Made by a program: the position numbers and the translations under genes
Shown: in pieces, positions 49,944 to 58,448 of the stretch
Layout of the letters: each line of letters begins with the position of its first letter
Numbering within the stretch: position 1 is the first letter of the stretch
Origin: Peptoclostridium acidaminophilum DSM 3953
GTDB taxonomy: Bacteria; Bacillota; Clostridia; Peptostreptococcales; Peptostreptococcaceae
Direction of reading: 5' to 3'
NCBI RefSeq assembly: GCF_000597865.1
Contig: NZ_CP007452.1
Location: forward strand, 503,183 to 567,182
Length of the DNA stretch: 64,000 nt
The notes under the pieces: generated by a model
Told to the model about the DNA's origin: nothing
Databases searched by the model: none
The model's input: the letters and a program-made list of their open reading frames with translations, nothing else

Positions 49944-49976
49944 TTGCTATTAACATCACTTAGAGTGATATATGTA
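49944..49976 (+). promoter_or_regulatory. Promoter-like element TTGCTA-N17-GATATATGTA, copy 2
   Basis: TTGCTA at 49944-49949, 17 bases, GATATA at 49967-49972 and then TGTA. In this copy the spacer end and the -10 block form a perfect small inverted repeat (ATCACT TAG AGTGAT), not fully kept in the other two copies. Confidence 0.55.
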
Positions 49977-50004
49977 GTAAGCAAAAAACAAGGAGGTCAA
50001 TACC

Positions 50005-50688
50005 ATGAAAATCAATTACAACGTAACTGGTAACGAACGTAAAAAGCTGGTGAAGCTCATCAGTGAAATCACAGAGGTTCCTTCAAAATACCTGGGAGTT
50101 CCATCCTGTGCTTACCAGGTCGGACCCTACCACATCGGAAAAGGCGGTGAACTTACCTTTGACACCGAAGTAGCTCAGGAAGATATCAAGACGCTGATGA
50201 AAAAGCTTCAAGATGCAGGGTTTGAAGCTGAGGCGGATGAACCCGCTCCTGCTGAAGCGGGACCTGAGGAAACTGGACTCATCATCCAGATTCCAAAAGA
50301 CTCCCTCTCTGATGAAGCTTTGGAAAAGCTAGCCAAACTTCTAGATGCAAAAGGCAAGCTTATTAAGAAAGCGCTTGATGTGGATGCCCTTCCCATTAAA
50401 GCCGACGAGGAACGTATTAGCTTCCCTTGGTTTTCAAAACTGCCAAACCCAGACGAGATAAAAGCCTACTCCCAGTTCATTACAAAGCTGTGTGAGATGG
50501 CGAAAACCCAAAAGAGAATCACCGTAAAAGAGAAAGACGTCGATAATGAAAAATACGCATTTCGATGCTTCCTTCTCCGCCTCGGATTTATTGGAGAGGA
50601 ATTCAAAACCCACAGAAAGATTCTCCTTCAAAACCTATCCGGCAGCAGTGCCTTCAAAGGAGGTGCTCCAAGTGAAACCGATCAGTAA
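50005..50688 (+). CDS. Conserved phage protein of the 'virulence-related' annotation family (prophage B)
   Basis: 227 residues behind AAGGAGG; homologue of the gene at 2134. Shares the N-terminal block INYNVTGNERKKLV and the C-terminal YAFRCFLLRLGFIGEEFK with HRKILLQNLSGSSAFKGG, and differs by an insertion of EADEPAPAEAGPEE-like acidic residues near residue 75. The C-terminal end overlaps the next gene. Function unknown. Confidence 0.75.
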   Translation: MKINYNVTGNERKKLVKLISEITEVPSKYLGVPSCAYQVGPYHIGKGGELTFDTEVAQEDIKTLMKKLQDAGFEAEADEPAPAEAGPEETGLIIQIPKDSLSDEALEKLAKLLDAKGKLIKKALDVDALPIKADEERISFPWFSKLPNPDEIKAYSQFITKLCEMAKTQKRITVKEKDVDNEKYAFRCFLLRLGFIGEEFKTHRKILLQNLSGSSAFKGGAPSETDQ

Positions 50689-50914
50689 AGAAAGACTGGC
50701 CCACCTACGCAAGCAGTACCCCGCTGGCGCCAGGGTCCAGCTCCTTTGGATGGATGATGTGCAAGCACCGCCAACGGGCACAAAAGGCACCGTGTGGGGC
50801 GTGGATGACACAGGCTCCATCATGATTCAGTGGGACAACGGCAGCAGCTTGAATGTGGTTTACGGCATTGATTCCTGCAAGGTCATCGATGAAAAATCCA
50901 GGAAGGAGTCATAG
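50672..50914 (+). CDS. DUF4314-like small protein (prophage B)
   Basis: 80 residues from GTG at 50672 behind GGAGG, homologue of the gene at 2784: ISKERLAHLRKQYPAGARVQLLWMDD, then IMIQWDNGSSLNVVYGIDSCKVI. The short beta-barrel-like fold has no assigned function. Overlaps the previous gene by 17 bases. Confidence 0.75.
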   Translation: MKPISKERLAHLRKQYPAGARVQLLWMDDVQAPPTGTKGTVWGVDDTGSIMIQWDNGSSLNVVYGIDSCKVIDEKSRKES

Positions 50915-50916
50915 CA

Positions 50917-51228
50917 ATGAAGGCATTATTTGGTCGAAAGTTCTACAACCTTAAGGAACTAAAAGAAGCAACTGAAGAAGCAAAGGAAGATGGCGTCATT
51001 GGTTCTGATTACACTGTGATTCGAGAAGTTGAACTCAGTGATTCAGAGTTTAAGAAGTTCACCAGTGATTTTCTAGAGGACCAGCCCTGGATCAAGAAGT
51101 CAGATGGCGGCACCAACGAAAAAGGTGAGCTTCGATGCATTAGGGTCATCAACAAAGACACCGGTGAAAAGATACTCACCAATCCTGAAGGCTACGACTA
51201 TCCACGCTACTGTGCGATTGAAGATTAA
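50917..51228 (+). CDS. Hypothetical phage protein (prophage B)
   Basis: 103 residues, ATG behind AAGGAG, two bases after the DUF4314-like stop. Alpha/beta sequence (FYNLKELKEATEEAKEDGVIGSDYTVIREVELSDSEFKKFTSDFLEDQPWIKKSDGG) that ends in KILTNPEGYDYPRYCAIED. No recognised family. No equivalent is present at the same place in prophage A, where a 174-base spacer leads straight to TerL. Confidence 0.6.
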   Translation: MKALFGRKFYNLKELKEATEEAKEDGVIGSDYTVIREVELSDSEFKKFTSDFLEDQPWIKKSDGGTNEKGELRCIRVINKDTGEKILTNPEGYDYPRYCAIED

Positions 51229-51261
51229 ACTGAAAACCTGCTCTATTACTACAGAAATGAC

Positions 51262-51294
51262 TTGCTATTATTCTCGTTTAGAGTGATATATGTA
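51262..51294 (+). promoter_or_regulatory. Promoter-like element TTGCTA-N17-GATATATGTA, copy 3
   Basis: TTGCTA at 51262-51267, 17 bases, GATATA at 51285-51290 and TGTA. It lies 38 bases upstream of the ribosome-site start of the 118-aa gene at 51333. Confidence 0.55.
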
Positions 51295-51332
51295 ATACCA
51301 AAACAAAACCACACTAAATGGAGGATGAGAAC

Positions 51333-51689
51333 ATGAAAGAAATCAAGGCATTTGAAGAAGCCAAGGCAACTGGCGCAAATTTTAAGGAGTCTGGAATCAA
51401 CAGCACCATGTACTGGGCCTACGAAAGAAGCAAGGAAGCAGGAAACGACACCATCGACTTTTCTGAGGTCATTTGGGATTACGACATTGAACCCATTGTT
51501 AAAGCCTGCAGAGCCTATGGAATCGACCACATTACCATTTCAAGCACCTTCTCAGGGCTGATTGCAACCCTAGCCGAATTTGAAAAGCAGGGCTGTAGGA
51601 TAGACGGACTTACCAAGGTTAAGACAAGCTTCACCGACTGGCAGACCGGCGAAAAGCAAATTCTACCAGCCATCTTGGTTAGCATTTAA
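51333..51689 (+). CDS. Hypothetical phage protein (prophage B)
   Basis: 118 residues from ATG at 51333 (the upstream in-frame ATG at 51318 lies on the GGAGG). Sequence SGINSTMYWAYERSKEAGNDTIDFSEVIWDYDIEPIVKACRAYGIDHITISSTFSGLIATLAEFEKQGCRI looks like a small alpha/beta protein with a conserved C-terminal TDWQTGEKQILPAIL-type end. Similar sequences occur in clostridial phages and conjugative elements; no function is known. Confidence 0.6.
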   Translation: MKEIKAFEEAKATGANFKESGINSTMYWAYERSKEAGNDTIDFSEVIWDYDIEPIVKACRAYGIDHITISSTFSGLIATLAEFEKQGCRIDGLTKVKTSFTDWQTGEKQILPAILVSI

Positions 51690-51701
51690 GGGGGTTAGAC
51701 C

Positions 51702-51926
51702 ATGTGGAGAGAAGGCAAAATCGAAGTCGAAAACAGAACCATTCACTACTGGATTAAGAGCTTTGACTTAGGCTCCCCTTACGGCATTGATGAGGGTAGA
51801 ATATCAAAACTGATGTTTAAGCGAGATGGCCAGATCATTGCAAACTTTGATAGAGGCTGGGACATTGAACCCATCGACGCCAATGCGCAAGCTGCACTTG
51901 AAATATTCATGAAGAAATACAATTAA
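51702..51926 (+). CDS. Hypothetical phage protein (prophage B)
   Basis: 74 residues behind GGGGG. Beta-rich with IHYWIKSFDLGSPYGIDEGRISKLMFKRDGQIIANFDRGWDIEPIDANAQAALEIFM. It resembles the small DUF7678-like proteins found together with the preceding gene on mobile elements. No catalytic motif is apparent. Confidence 0.6.
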   Translation: MWREGKIEVENRTIHYWIKSFDLGSPYGIDEGRISKLMFKRDGQIIANFDRGWDIEPIDANAQAALEIFMKKYN

Positions 51927-51984
51927 CAACAAGATAGAAACACATAAAGGAACAGGGCTGTATGGCTCTTTTCCTCGTTACAGA

Positions 51985-52006
51985 AGACCTTAGGGTCTAT
52001 TTTTTA
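51985..52006 (+). terminator. Hairpin and T-run before TerL (prophage B)
   Basis: AGACC pairs with GGTCT around TTAG, followed by ATTTTTTATG. It corresponds in position to the 3147 hairpin of prophage A. Confidence 0.55.
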
Positions 52007-52031
52007 TGTCATTTAAAGGAGGTGTCCGCAT

Positions 52032-53633
52032 ATCCGAAAACTTAAGAAGTATAAACCAACCTCTTACATGGCGAAGGATTCTCATTACAGCAAGGAGATG
52101 GCGGACTATGCAGTCGGTTTTATTGAATGCCTTTCCCACACCAAAGGAACCTGGGCAGGAAAACCCTTTGAACTGATAGATTGGCAAGAGCAAATCATCC
52201 GTGATTTATTTGGAACCATAAAATCAAATGGTTATCGCCAGTTTAATACTGCCTATGTAGAAATACCAAAGAAGATGGGGAAAAGTGAGCTCGCGGCGGC
52301 TGTTGCCCTGCTCTTGACCTGTGGAGATAACGAAGAACGGGCTGAGGTTTATGGCTGTGCTGCAGATCGTAACCAAGCCTCCATCGTTTTTAACGTGGCT
52401 GCTGATATGGTGCGAATGTGCCCTGCATTATCCAAGCGGGTAAAGATTCTGGACTCACAGAAAAGATTGATCTACCAACCTACTGGAAGCATCTATCAAG
52501 TGCTTTCAGCGGATGTTGGAAACAAACACGGCTTTAACACCCATGGGGTTGTCTTTGATGAGCTCCACACACAACCAAACCGAAAACTCTATGATGTTAT
52601 GACCAAAGGTAGTGGTGATGCCAGGATGCAGCCCTTGTACTTTCTAATCACCACTGCTGGAGATAATCAAAACAGCATCTGCTGGGAAGTGCATCAAAAA
52701 GCCCTGGATATCATGGCTGGAAGAAAAAACGACCCTACCTTCTATCCTGTCATTTATGGCGCAGATCTTGAAGATGACTGGTCCGATCCAAAGGTCTGGA
52801 AGAAAGCAAATCCATCCCTTGGTATCACTGTCAGCATGGATAAAGTAAAAATGGCCTATGAGTCTGCAAGACAAAACCCCGCTGAAGAAAATAGCTTCAG
52901 ACAGCTTCGACTCAATCAATGGGTTAAGCAGGCTATTCGCTGGATGCCTATGGATAAATGGGATGCCTGTGCTTTCCCGGTAAATCCAGAAGCCCTCAAA
53001 GGTCGCGTTTGCTATGGTGGACTGGACCTTTCCTCTTCCACTGACATAACAGCCTTCGTACTGGTCTTCCCACCGATGGATGAAGATGACAAGTATGTGG
53101 TTCTTCCATACTTCTGGATACCAGAAGACAGCATTGACCTTAGGGTTAGACGGGATCACGTAAATTATGATGTGTGGGAAAAGCAAGGCTTCCTTTTAAC
53201 TACCGAAGGTAACGTGGTCCACTACGGTTTCATCGAGACTTTCATTGAGGAACTTGGAATGAAATATAACATCCGTGAGATTGCCTTTGACCGCTGGGGA
53301 GCAGTTCAGATGACACAGAACCTAGAGAATTTAGGATTCACCGTTGTACCTTTTGGTCAGGGCTTCAAAGATATGTCTCCGCCAACTAAGGAACTAATGA
53401 AACTCACACTAGAGCAGAAAATCGCTCACGGTGGTCACCCAGTTCTTCGCTGGATGATGGATAACATTTTTATTAGAACCGATCCTGCTGGCAATATCAA
53501 AGCAGACAAAGAGAAATCCACAGAAAAGATTGACGGTGCTGTAGCTACAATTATGGCTCTTGACCGAGCGATTCGCTGTGGTGGAGAAGCCGGCAATTCT
53601 GTTTATGACGATCGAGGGTTGATTGTGTTTTAA
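52032..53633 (+). CDS. Terminase large subunit (prophage B), probable ATC start
   Basis: 533 residues, same domains as the prophage A protein (Walker A PKKMGKSE, Walker B VVFDELHT, nuclease start GGLDLSSSTDITAF). The upstream frame from the last stop contains no ATG, GTG or TTG before ATG at 52068, but AAAGGAGGTG lies nine bases from the ATC codon at 52032, and IRKLKKYKPTSYMAKDS is conserved in A. Using ATC gives 534 codons with the stop, exactly the length of A. ATG 52068 is the conservative alternative; it lacks a ribosome site. Identity to the A protein is very high. Confidence 0.93.
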   Translation: MRKLKKYKPTSYMAKDSHYSKEMADYAVGFIECLSHTKGTWAGKPFELIDWQEQIIRDLFGTIKSNGYRQFNTAYVEIPKKMGKSELAAAVALLLTCGDNEERAEVYGCAADRNQASIVFNVAADMVRMCPALSKRVKILDSQKRLIYQPTGSIYQVLSADVGNKHGFNTHGVVFDELHTQPNRKLYDVMTKGSGDARMQPLYFLITTAGDNQNSICWEVHQKALDIMAGRKNDPTFYPVIYGADLEDDWSDPKVWKKANPSLGITVSMDKVKMAYESARQNPAEENSFRQLRLNQWVKQAIRWMPMDKWDACAFPVNPEALKGRVCYGGLDLSSSTDITAFVLVFPPMDEDDKYVVLPYFWIPEDSIDLRVRRDHVNYDVWEKQGFLLTTEGNVVHYGFIETFIEELGMKYNIREIAFDRWGAVQMTQNLENLGFTVVPFGQGFKDMSPPTKELMKLTLEQKIAHGGHPVLRWMMDNIFIRTDPAGNIKADKEKSTEKIDGAVATIMALDRAIRCGGEAGNSVYDDRGLIVF

Positions 53634-53666
53634 TAAAAAGAACTTTATATAAATTGAATATTTTTC

Positions 53667-53732
53667 TTGTAATCTGGTAAAAACTATACTACAATATAGT
53701 TAACCGATAAGTTAAGTTAACTAAATGGTTAA
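53667..53732 (+). promoter_or_regulatory. Promoter and operator of the toxin-antitoxin pair
   Basis: TTGTAA (53667-53672), a 17-base spacer and TACAAT (53690-53695) make a good sigma-A promoter. From 53700 to 53732 TTAACC and GGTTAA flank an inner GTTAAGTTAAC-type symmetric core, an operator of the kind bound by HigA-type antitoxins. Confidence 0.75.
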
Positions 53733-53758
53733 TTTGAGGGGAGGGGTGGTCATTAAGA

Positions 53759-54106
53759 GTGCTAATTGAATATGAGAATGATTCTGTTAAAGATATTTTT
53801 ACTGATTTTGATTTAATGAAAAAGAAAATTGGAAATGAAAAAACAAAAACTGTCAAGAAAAGACTTAATCAGTTAAAAGCCTCTTCAAACTTCAGCATTT
53901 ATCTAATGACCGGACTGGGGAAACCTCACCCATTATTTGAAAATTTGAAGGGGTACTATGGGATTAGCATAACTGGAAATGTTAGACTTGTAGTAAAACC
54001 AGATTCAATAAATTTAGATCCTGAAGAATTAAAAAAGTGTGAAACAGTAATTATCAAGGGGGTGATGGATTATCATGGCAGAAAAATTGATTGGCTTATC
54101 TCGTGA
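53759..54106 (+). CDS. HigB/RelE-type toxin (prophage B)
   Basis: 115 residues from GTG. RelE/HigB (plasmid maintenance killer) family: NEKTKTVKKRLNQLKASSNFSIYLMTGLGKPHPLFENLKGYYGISITGNVRLVVKP, ending VIIKGVMDYHGRKIDWL. HigB toxins cut mRNA on the ribosome. Toxin-first order and a 32-base overlap with the antitoxin gene are typical of higBA. This is a full-length toxin. The insertion lies between TerL and portal, with its own promoter. Confidence 0.85.
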   Translation: MLIEYENDSVKDIFTDFDLMKKKIGNEKTKTVKKRLNQLKASSNFSIYLMTGLGKPHPLFENLKGYYGISITGNVRLVVKPDSINLDPEELKKCETVIIKGVMDYHGRKIDWLIS

Positions 54107-55181
54107 TCTTATAATACATCCGGGAGAAACTTTAAAAGAAATGTTGGAAGACAAAGAAATGAGTCAACGAGAATTGGCTATAAGAACTAATGTGAAGGAA
54201 CCTCATATTAGTGCTATTGTTAAAGGTAAAAAACCTATTTCTGTTTCATTTGCGAAAAGATTGGAATATGCCTTAGGTATTGATGCGAGTTTCTGGATAA
54301 ATCTTCAGTCAAACTATGAAAAGGAGTTGGCTGATTATGAGGAGCTAAATGAAATATCAAGTGAAGAAATTAGTATATTGAAAAAAATAAAAAGATTAAC
54401 AGACTATGCTAAAGATATCCGATTAATCGATCTTGACGCAGAAGGTTCACTTTTAGTTATTGTATGGAGAAAGCTTTTGAATATAAGTAAACTGACTCAT
54501 ATTGGTGAAATTTCGCAGTCAGGGGCTTATCGTTTAGCCTCTTCTGATAACATTGACGCGGATATTCTCTTTACTTGGCTTAGAATTACTGATTTAATAA
54601 CCAAACGTCAACAACTAGAAACCGAATTGAATATTGAGTTACTGAAAGAGAAACTTCCTTTATTTAAAGCTCTTACATTCGAAGATGTTGAAACGATACA
54701 TGTTAGACTGAAGGAGTATCTAGCTGAATGTGGAATAAAGTTTGCTATAGCTAAGCATTTTACTGGAGCTCCTGTTCAGGGTGTGATTAAGAAAGGTAAT
54801 GATGGTACTTTAAGTCTAATCATGACTTTTCGAAGAAAGTATGCAGATGTTTTTTGGTTCACTTTTTTTCACGAAATAGGACACATTATCAACGGAGACA
54901 TAAAAGATCGTTTGATTGATTACGAAGGAACGGAAAACGAAATCGAAACTCAGGCAGATAGATTTGCAGCAGATTTTTTGATAGATCCGATTAAATACAA
55001 AGAGCTTGTTGACACCGGGGATTTTTCTCTTACAACAATCAGAAATTTATGTGAAGAAATGAAAGTACCGCCATATATCCTTATTGGCAGATTGCAGCGA
55101 GAAAAGCATATAGAATATCATTGTTATTCAGATGAAAAGATCAGATATGAGCTTGATGAAATCGAAAGAAAAATAGGATAA
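54075..55181 (+). CDS. HigA-type antitoxin fused to M78 metallopeptidase (prophage B)
   Basis: 368 residues. Residues 1-85 are HigA-like Xre helix-turn-helix (HPGETLKEMLEDKEMSQRELAIRTNVKEPHISAIVKGKKPISVSFAKRLEYALGI). The C-terminal half is an ImmA/IrrE-family M78 peptidase: FWFTFFHEIGHIINGD has the HEXXH zinc motif (HEIGH) and ADRFAADFLI the downstream acidic part. Such fusions may couple antitoxin or repressor breakdown to stress. It starts with ATG behind GGGGGTG. It overlaps the toxin and precedes a hairpin and the portal gene. Confidence 0.85.
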   Translation: MAEKLIGLSRDLIIHPGETLKEMLEDKEMSQRELAIRTNVKEPHISAIVKGKKPISVSFAKRLEYALGIDASFWINLQSNYEKELADYEELNEISSEEISILKKIKRLTDYAKDIRLIDLDAEGSLLVIVWRKLLNISKLTHIGEISQSGAYRLASSDNIDADILFTWLRITDLITKRQQLETELNIELLKEKLPLFKALTFEDVETIHVRLKEYLAECGIKFAIAKHFTGAPVQGVIKKGNDGTLSLIMTFRRKYADVFWFTFFHEIGHIINGDIKDRLIDYEGTENEIETQADRFAADFLIDPIKYKELVDTGDFSLTTIRNLCEEMKVPPYILIGRLQREKHIEYHCYSDEKIRYELDEIERKIG

Positions 55182-55212
55182 AACAAATCAAGCCACTTAA
55201 AGTTTAGCCTCA

Positions 55213-55238
55213 GAAATGGGGCTTTTTTCATGCCCATT
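55213..55238 (+). terminator. Hairpin before the portal gene (prophage B)
   Basis: AGCC pairs with GGCT around a short loop (CTCAGAAATGG between them) and runs into TTTTTT. Weak stem. It lies just before CATGCCCATTTAAAGGAG, the start region of the portal gene, and may mark the end of the inserted toxin-antitoxin unit. Confidence 0.45.
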
Positions 55239-55250
55239 TAAAGGAGAGTG

Positions 55251-56513
55251 ATGTCCATGGGAATATTGCAAGGGATATTTAAGGCGCGTGATAAACCTAA
55301 AAATACTCTTTCAGGAAGTTATTACAGCTTCTTTTTTGGAAGTACTAGTGCTGGTAAGCCAGTTAATGAGCAAACCGCCATGCAAATGACCGCAGTGTAT
55401 AGCTGCGTGAGAATCTTATCGGAGACCTTAGCTGGTTTGCCTCTTCATGTTTACAAATACAATGATTCAGGCGGAAAGGAGAAAAACCTAAAACACCCAC
55501 TTTACAAGTTGCTCCATGATGAACCAAATCCTGAGATGACTTCCTTTGCGTTTAGAGAAACGCTGATGAGTCATCTTTTATTATGGGGAAATGCCTATGC
55601 TCAGATTATTAGAAATGCAAGAGGTGAAGTGATTTCTCTCTACCAATTAATGCCAAATAAAATGACCGTCGATCGCGATTCAAGTGGTCGGCTTTTCTAT
55701 TTGTATCAGCGTGGCAATGAAGATGTCCCTACTCTTGGTAGAGAACATCAAGTGTATCTTTCACCATCAGACGTCCTTCATATCCCCGGTCTTGGCTTTG
55801 ACGGGCTGGTAGGCTATTCACCCATTGCCATGGCGAAAAATGCTGTAGGCCTTGCCATAGCTACGGAAGAATATGGAGCTAAGTTTTTTGCTAATGGGGC
55901 TTCACCGGGTGGCGTCTTAGAACATCCCGGTACCATCAAGGACCCTCAGAAGATTAAAGAATCCTGGAATGCTGCCTACCAAGGAAGCGGTAATGCCCAC
56001 CGGGTGGCTGTACTTGAGGAAGGCATGAAGTATCAACCCATTGGTATTTCACCTGAGCAAGCTCAGTTCCTAGAGACTAGAAAGTTTCAGATCAATGAGA
56101 TCGCTCGTATCTTTAGAGTCCCACCACATATGCTTGCTGACCTTGAGAAGTCATCCTTCAGTAACATCGAACAGCAATCAATGGAATTCGTAAAATATAC
56201 ACTTGATCCATGGGTGGTCCGTTGGGAACAGTCCATGTGTAGGGTACTGCTCATGGAAAGCGAGAAGCCTAGTGTCTTTATCAAGTTTAATGTGGATGGC
56301 CTTCTGCGTGGTGACTACGTCAGTCGAATGAGTGGATATGCCACTGCAAGGCAGAACGGTTGGATGAGTGCCAATGATATCAGAGAACTTGAAAATCTGG
56401 ATAGGATTCCAGAGTCACTTGGTGGCGACCTCTACCTCATCAACGGGGCCATGACTAAATTACAGGACGCAGGCGCGTTCGCAAATATTAAAGAAACGGA
56501 GGAACCTAAATGA
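55251..56513 (+). CDS. Phage portal protein, HK97 type (prophage B)
   Basis: 420 residues, same length and nearly the same sequence as the prophage A portal (LHIPGLGFDGLVGYSPIAMAKNAVGLAIATEEYGAKFFANGASPGGVLEHPGTIKDP identical but for one residue). Ribosome site AAAGGAG; ATG at 55251 and 55257 are both possible. The DNA, by contrast, differs at many third positions. Confidence 0.95.
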   Translation: MSMGILQGIFKARDKPKNTLSGSYYSFFFGSTSAGKPVNEQTAMQMTAVYSCVRILSETLAGLPLHVYKYNDSGGKEKNLKHPLYKLLHDEPNPEMTSFAFRETLMSHLLLWGNAYAQIIRNARGEVISLYQLMPNKMTVDRDSSGRLFYLYQRGNEDVPTLGREHQVYLSPSDVLHIPGLGFDGLVGYSPIAMAKNAVGLAIATEEYGAKFFANGASPGGVLEHPGTIKDPQKIKESWNAAYQGSGNAHRVAVLEEGMKYQPIGISPEQAQFLETRKFQINEIARIFRVPPHMLADLEKSSFSNIEQQSMEFVKYTLDPWVVRWEQSMCRVLLMESEKPSVFIKFNVDGLLRGDYVSRMSGYATARQNGWMSANDIRELENLDRIPESLGGDLYLINGAMTKLQDAGAFANIKETEEPK

Positions 56514-57208
56514 AGAAGTTTTGGAACTGGGCACGAGATGAAAACACTGGTGTCCGAACACTCTACCTAGACGGCGTTATTGCCGAAGACTCATGGTTCG
56601 ATGATGATGTCACACCTAAGGCATTTAAAGCAGAGCTTACAGCCGGCGAGGGTGACATTGTTATTTGGCTTAATTCTCCAGGAGGTGATTGCATTGCTGC
56701 TAGTCAGATTTACGCCATGCTGATGGATTACAAAGGCACTGTTACCGTAAAGATTGATGGAATTGCTGCCTCTGCCGCCTCTGTCATCGCCATGGCTGGG
56801 ACAACGGTGCTCATGGCACCAACAGCCCTAATGATGGTCCATAACCCTCTTACCGTGGCCATTGGGGACAGCGAGGAAATGAAAAAAGCCATCTCCATGC
56901 TTTCAGAAGTTAAAGAGAGCATCATCAATGCGTATGAAATCAAGACAGGCCAGTCAAGAACAAAGCTCTCCCATCTTATGGATGCAGAAACCTGGCTTAA
57001 TGCAAAGAAGGCCATCGAGCTTGGCTTTGCTGATGGCATTTTGGAGGGTGAGAAGAAACGAAATCAGACCGAGGACTTTACCTATGCCTTCAGCCGCAGA
57101 GCTGTTACCAACTCCTTGCTGGATAAGGTAAAACCTAAGCTACCAAAAGAGAATACTGGCACCCCTATTGAGTCGCTAGAAAAGCGGCTTTCTTTGATTC
57201 AACACTAA
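56510..57208 (+). CDS. Head maturation protease, ClpP-like (prophage B)
   Basis: 232 residues, overlapping the portal stop by 4 bases. ClpP-like catalytic blocks IVIWLNSPGGDCIAASQIY, IDGIAASAASVIAMAG and VHNPLTVAIGD. Eight residues shorter than in A because the linker before RLSLIQH is reduced. It processes the capsid protein from the next gene. Confidence 0.93.
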   Translation: MKKFWNWARDENTGVRTLYLDGVIAEDSWFDDDVTPKAFKAELTAGEGDIVIWLNSPGGDCIAASQIYAMLMDYKGTVTVKIDGIAASAASVIAMAGTTVLMAPTALMMVHNPLTVAIGDSEEMKKAISMLSEVKESIINAYEIKTGQSRTKLSHLMDAETWLNAKKAIELGFADGILEGEKKRNQTEDFTYAFSRRAVTNSLLDKVKPKLPKENTGTPIESLEKRLSLIQH

Positions 57209-57227
57209 ATTTTAGGAGGAAAACACT

Positions 57228-58436
57228 ATGAACAAAATTCTTGAACTGCGTGAAAAAAGAGCAAAGTCCTGGGAAGCTGCTAAAGCATTCCTGGATACCA
57301 AAAGAGGTACAGATGGAATTGTATCCGCCGAAGACACTGCAACCTATGAAAAAATGGAAGCTGATGTGGTTGCCCTTGGTAAAGAGATTGATCGTCTTGA
57401 AAAACAAGAGGCCCTTGACCGCGAGCTTTCAAAGCCACTTAACACTCCACTTACCGGAAAGCCTATCTTCCAAGGTATGGAATCTAAATCTGGTAGAGCT
57501 TCTGCTGAATACCAGAAAGCATTCTGGAATGCCATGAGAACCCGTTCTGGTGAAGGGCTTGATCCAGTGATTAAGAACGCACTGCAGATTGGAACCGACA
57601 CAGAAGGTGGATATCTTGTACCAGATGAGTTCGAGCGTACTCTTATTGAAGCCCTGGATGAAGAGAATATCTTTAGAAAGCTGGCCAATGTCATTTCCAC
57701 TGCCTCTGGCGATCGTAAGATTCCTGTTGTTGCCTCCAAAGGAACCGCTTCTTGGATTGATGAGGAAGGTGCAATTCCTGAAAGCGATGATAGCTTTGGA
57801 CAGGTATCCATCGGCGCTTACAAGCTGGGTACCATGATAAAGGTATCTGAAGAACTGCTTAATGACAGCGTGTTTAATCTCGAAAACTATATCGCCAAGG
57901 AGTTTGCAAGACGTATCGGTAACAAGGAAGAAGATGCCTTCTTCATTGGAGATGGATCTGGTAAGCCTACGGGTATCCTTGCGGCCACTGGTGGCGCGCA
58001 AATTGGCGTAACCGCAGCAAGTGCCACTGCTATTTCCATTGATGAAGTTTTGGACCTCTTCTATTCACTTAAATCGCCTTACAGAAACAAGGCCGTTTTC
58101 GTCATGAACGATGCGACCATTAAGGCCATTAGAAAACTGAAAGATGGCCAGGGTCAATATATCTGGCAACCTTCGCTTCAGGCTGGAACACCAGATACCA
58201 TTTTGAACAGACCTGTTTATACCTCTGCCTATGCTCCTACCATCGCCGCATCTGCAAAGTCCATCGTCTTCGGTGACTTTGGTTACTACTGGGTGGCGGA
58301 TCGTCAGGGTCGTGTGTTTAAAAGACTGAATGAGCTCTATGCTGCCACCGGGCAGGTGGGATTTGTTGCCACTCAGCGTGTTGATGGAAAGCTGATTCTG
58401 CCTGAGGCCATCAAAGTGCTTCAGCAGAAAGCGTAA
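57228..58436 (+). CDS. Major capsid protein, HK97 fold (prophage B)
   Basis: 402 residues with the same coiled-coil delta domain, VPDEF-type start of the mature part and C-terminal VDGKLILPEAIKVLQQKA as in prophage A. Differences are scattered (for example RAKSWEA against RAKAWEA, SGRASAEYQKAF against TGRASDEYRKAF). AGGAGG ribosome site. Confidence 0.95.
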   Translation: MNKILELREKRAKSWEAAKAFLDTKRGTDGIVSAEDTATYEKMEADVVALGKEIDRLEKQEALDRELSKPLNTPLTGKPIFQGMESKSGRASAEYQKAFWNAMRTRSGEGLDPVIKNALQIGTDTEGGYLVPDEFERTLIEALDEENIFRKLANVISTASGDRKIPVVASKGTASWIDEEGAIPESDDSFGQVSIGAYKLGTMIKVSEELLNDSVFNLENYIAKEFARRIGNKEEDAFFIGDGSGKPTGILAATGGAQIGVTAASATAISIDEVLDLFYSLKSPYRNKAVFVMNDATIKAIRKLKDGQGQYIWQPSLQAGTPDTILNRPVYTSAYAPTIAASAKSIVFGDFGYYWVADRQGRVFKRLNELYAATGQVGFVATQRVDGKLILPEAIKVLQQKA

Positions 58437-58448
58437 TGGAGGTGCACT

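Noticed and set aside
52644-53186. Minus-strand open frame of 180 codons
   Set aside because: Antisense to TerL; a corresponding antisense frame also appears over TerL of prophage A, as expected from shared codon composition.
57429-58001. Minus-strand open frame of 190 codons
   Set aside because: Antisense to the capsid gene without start signals.
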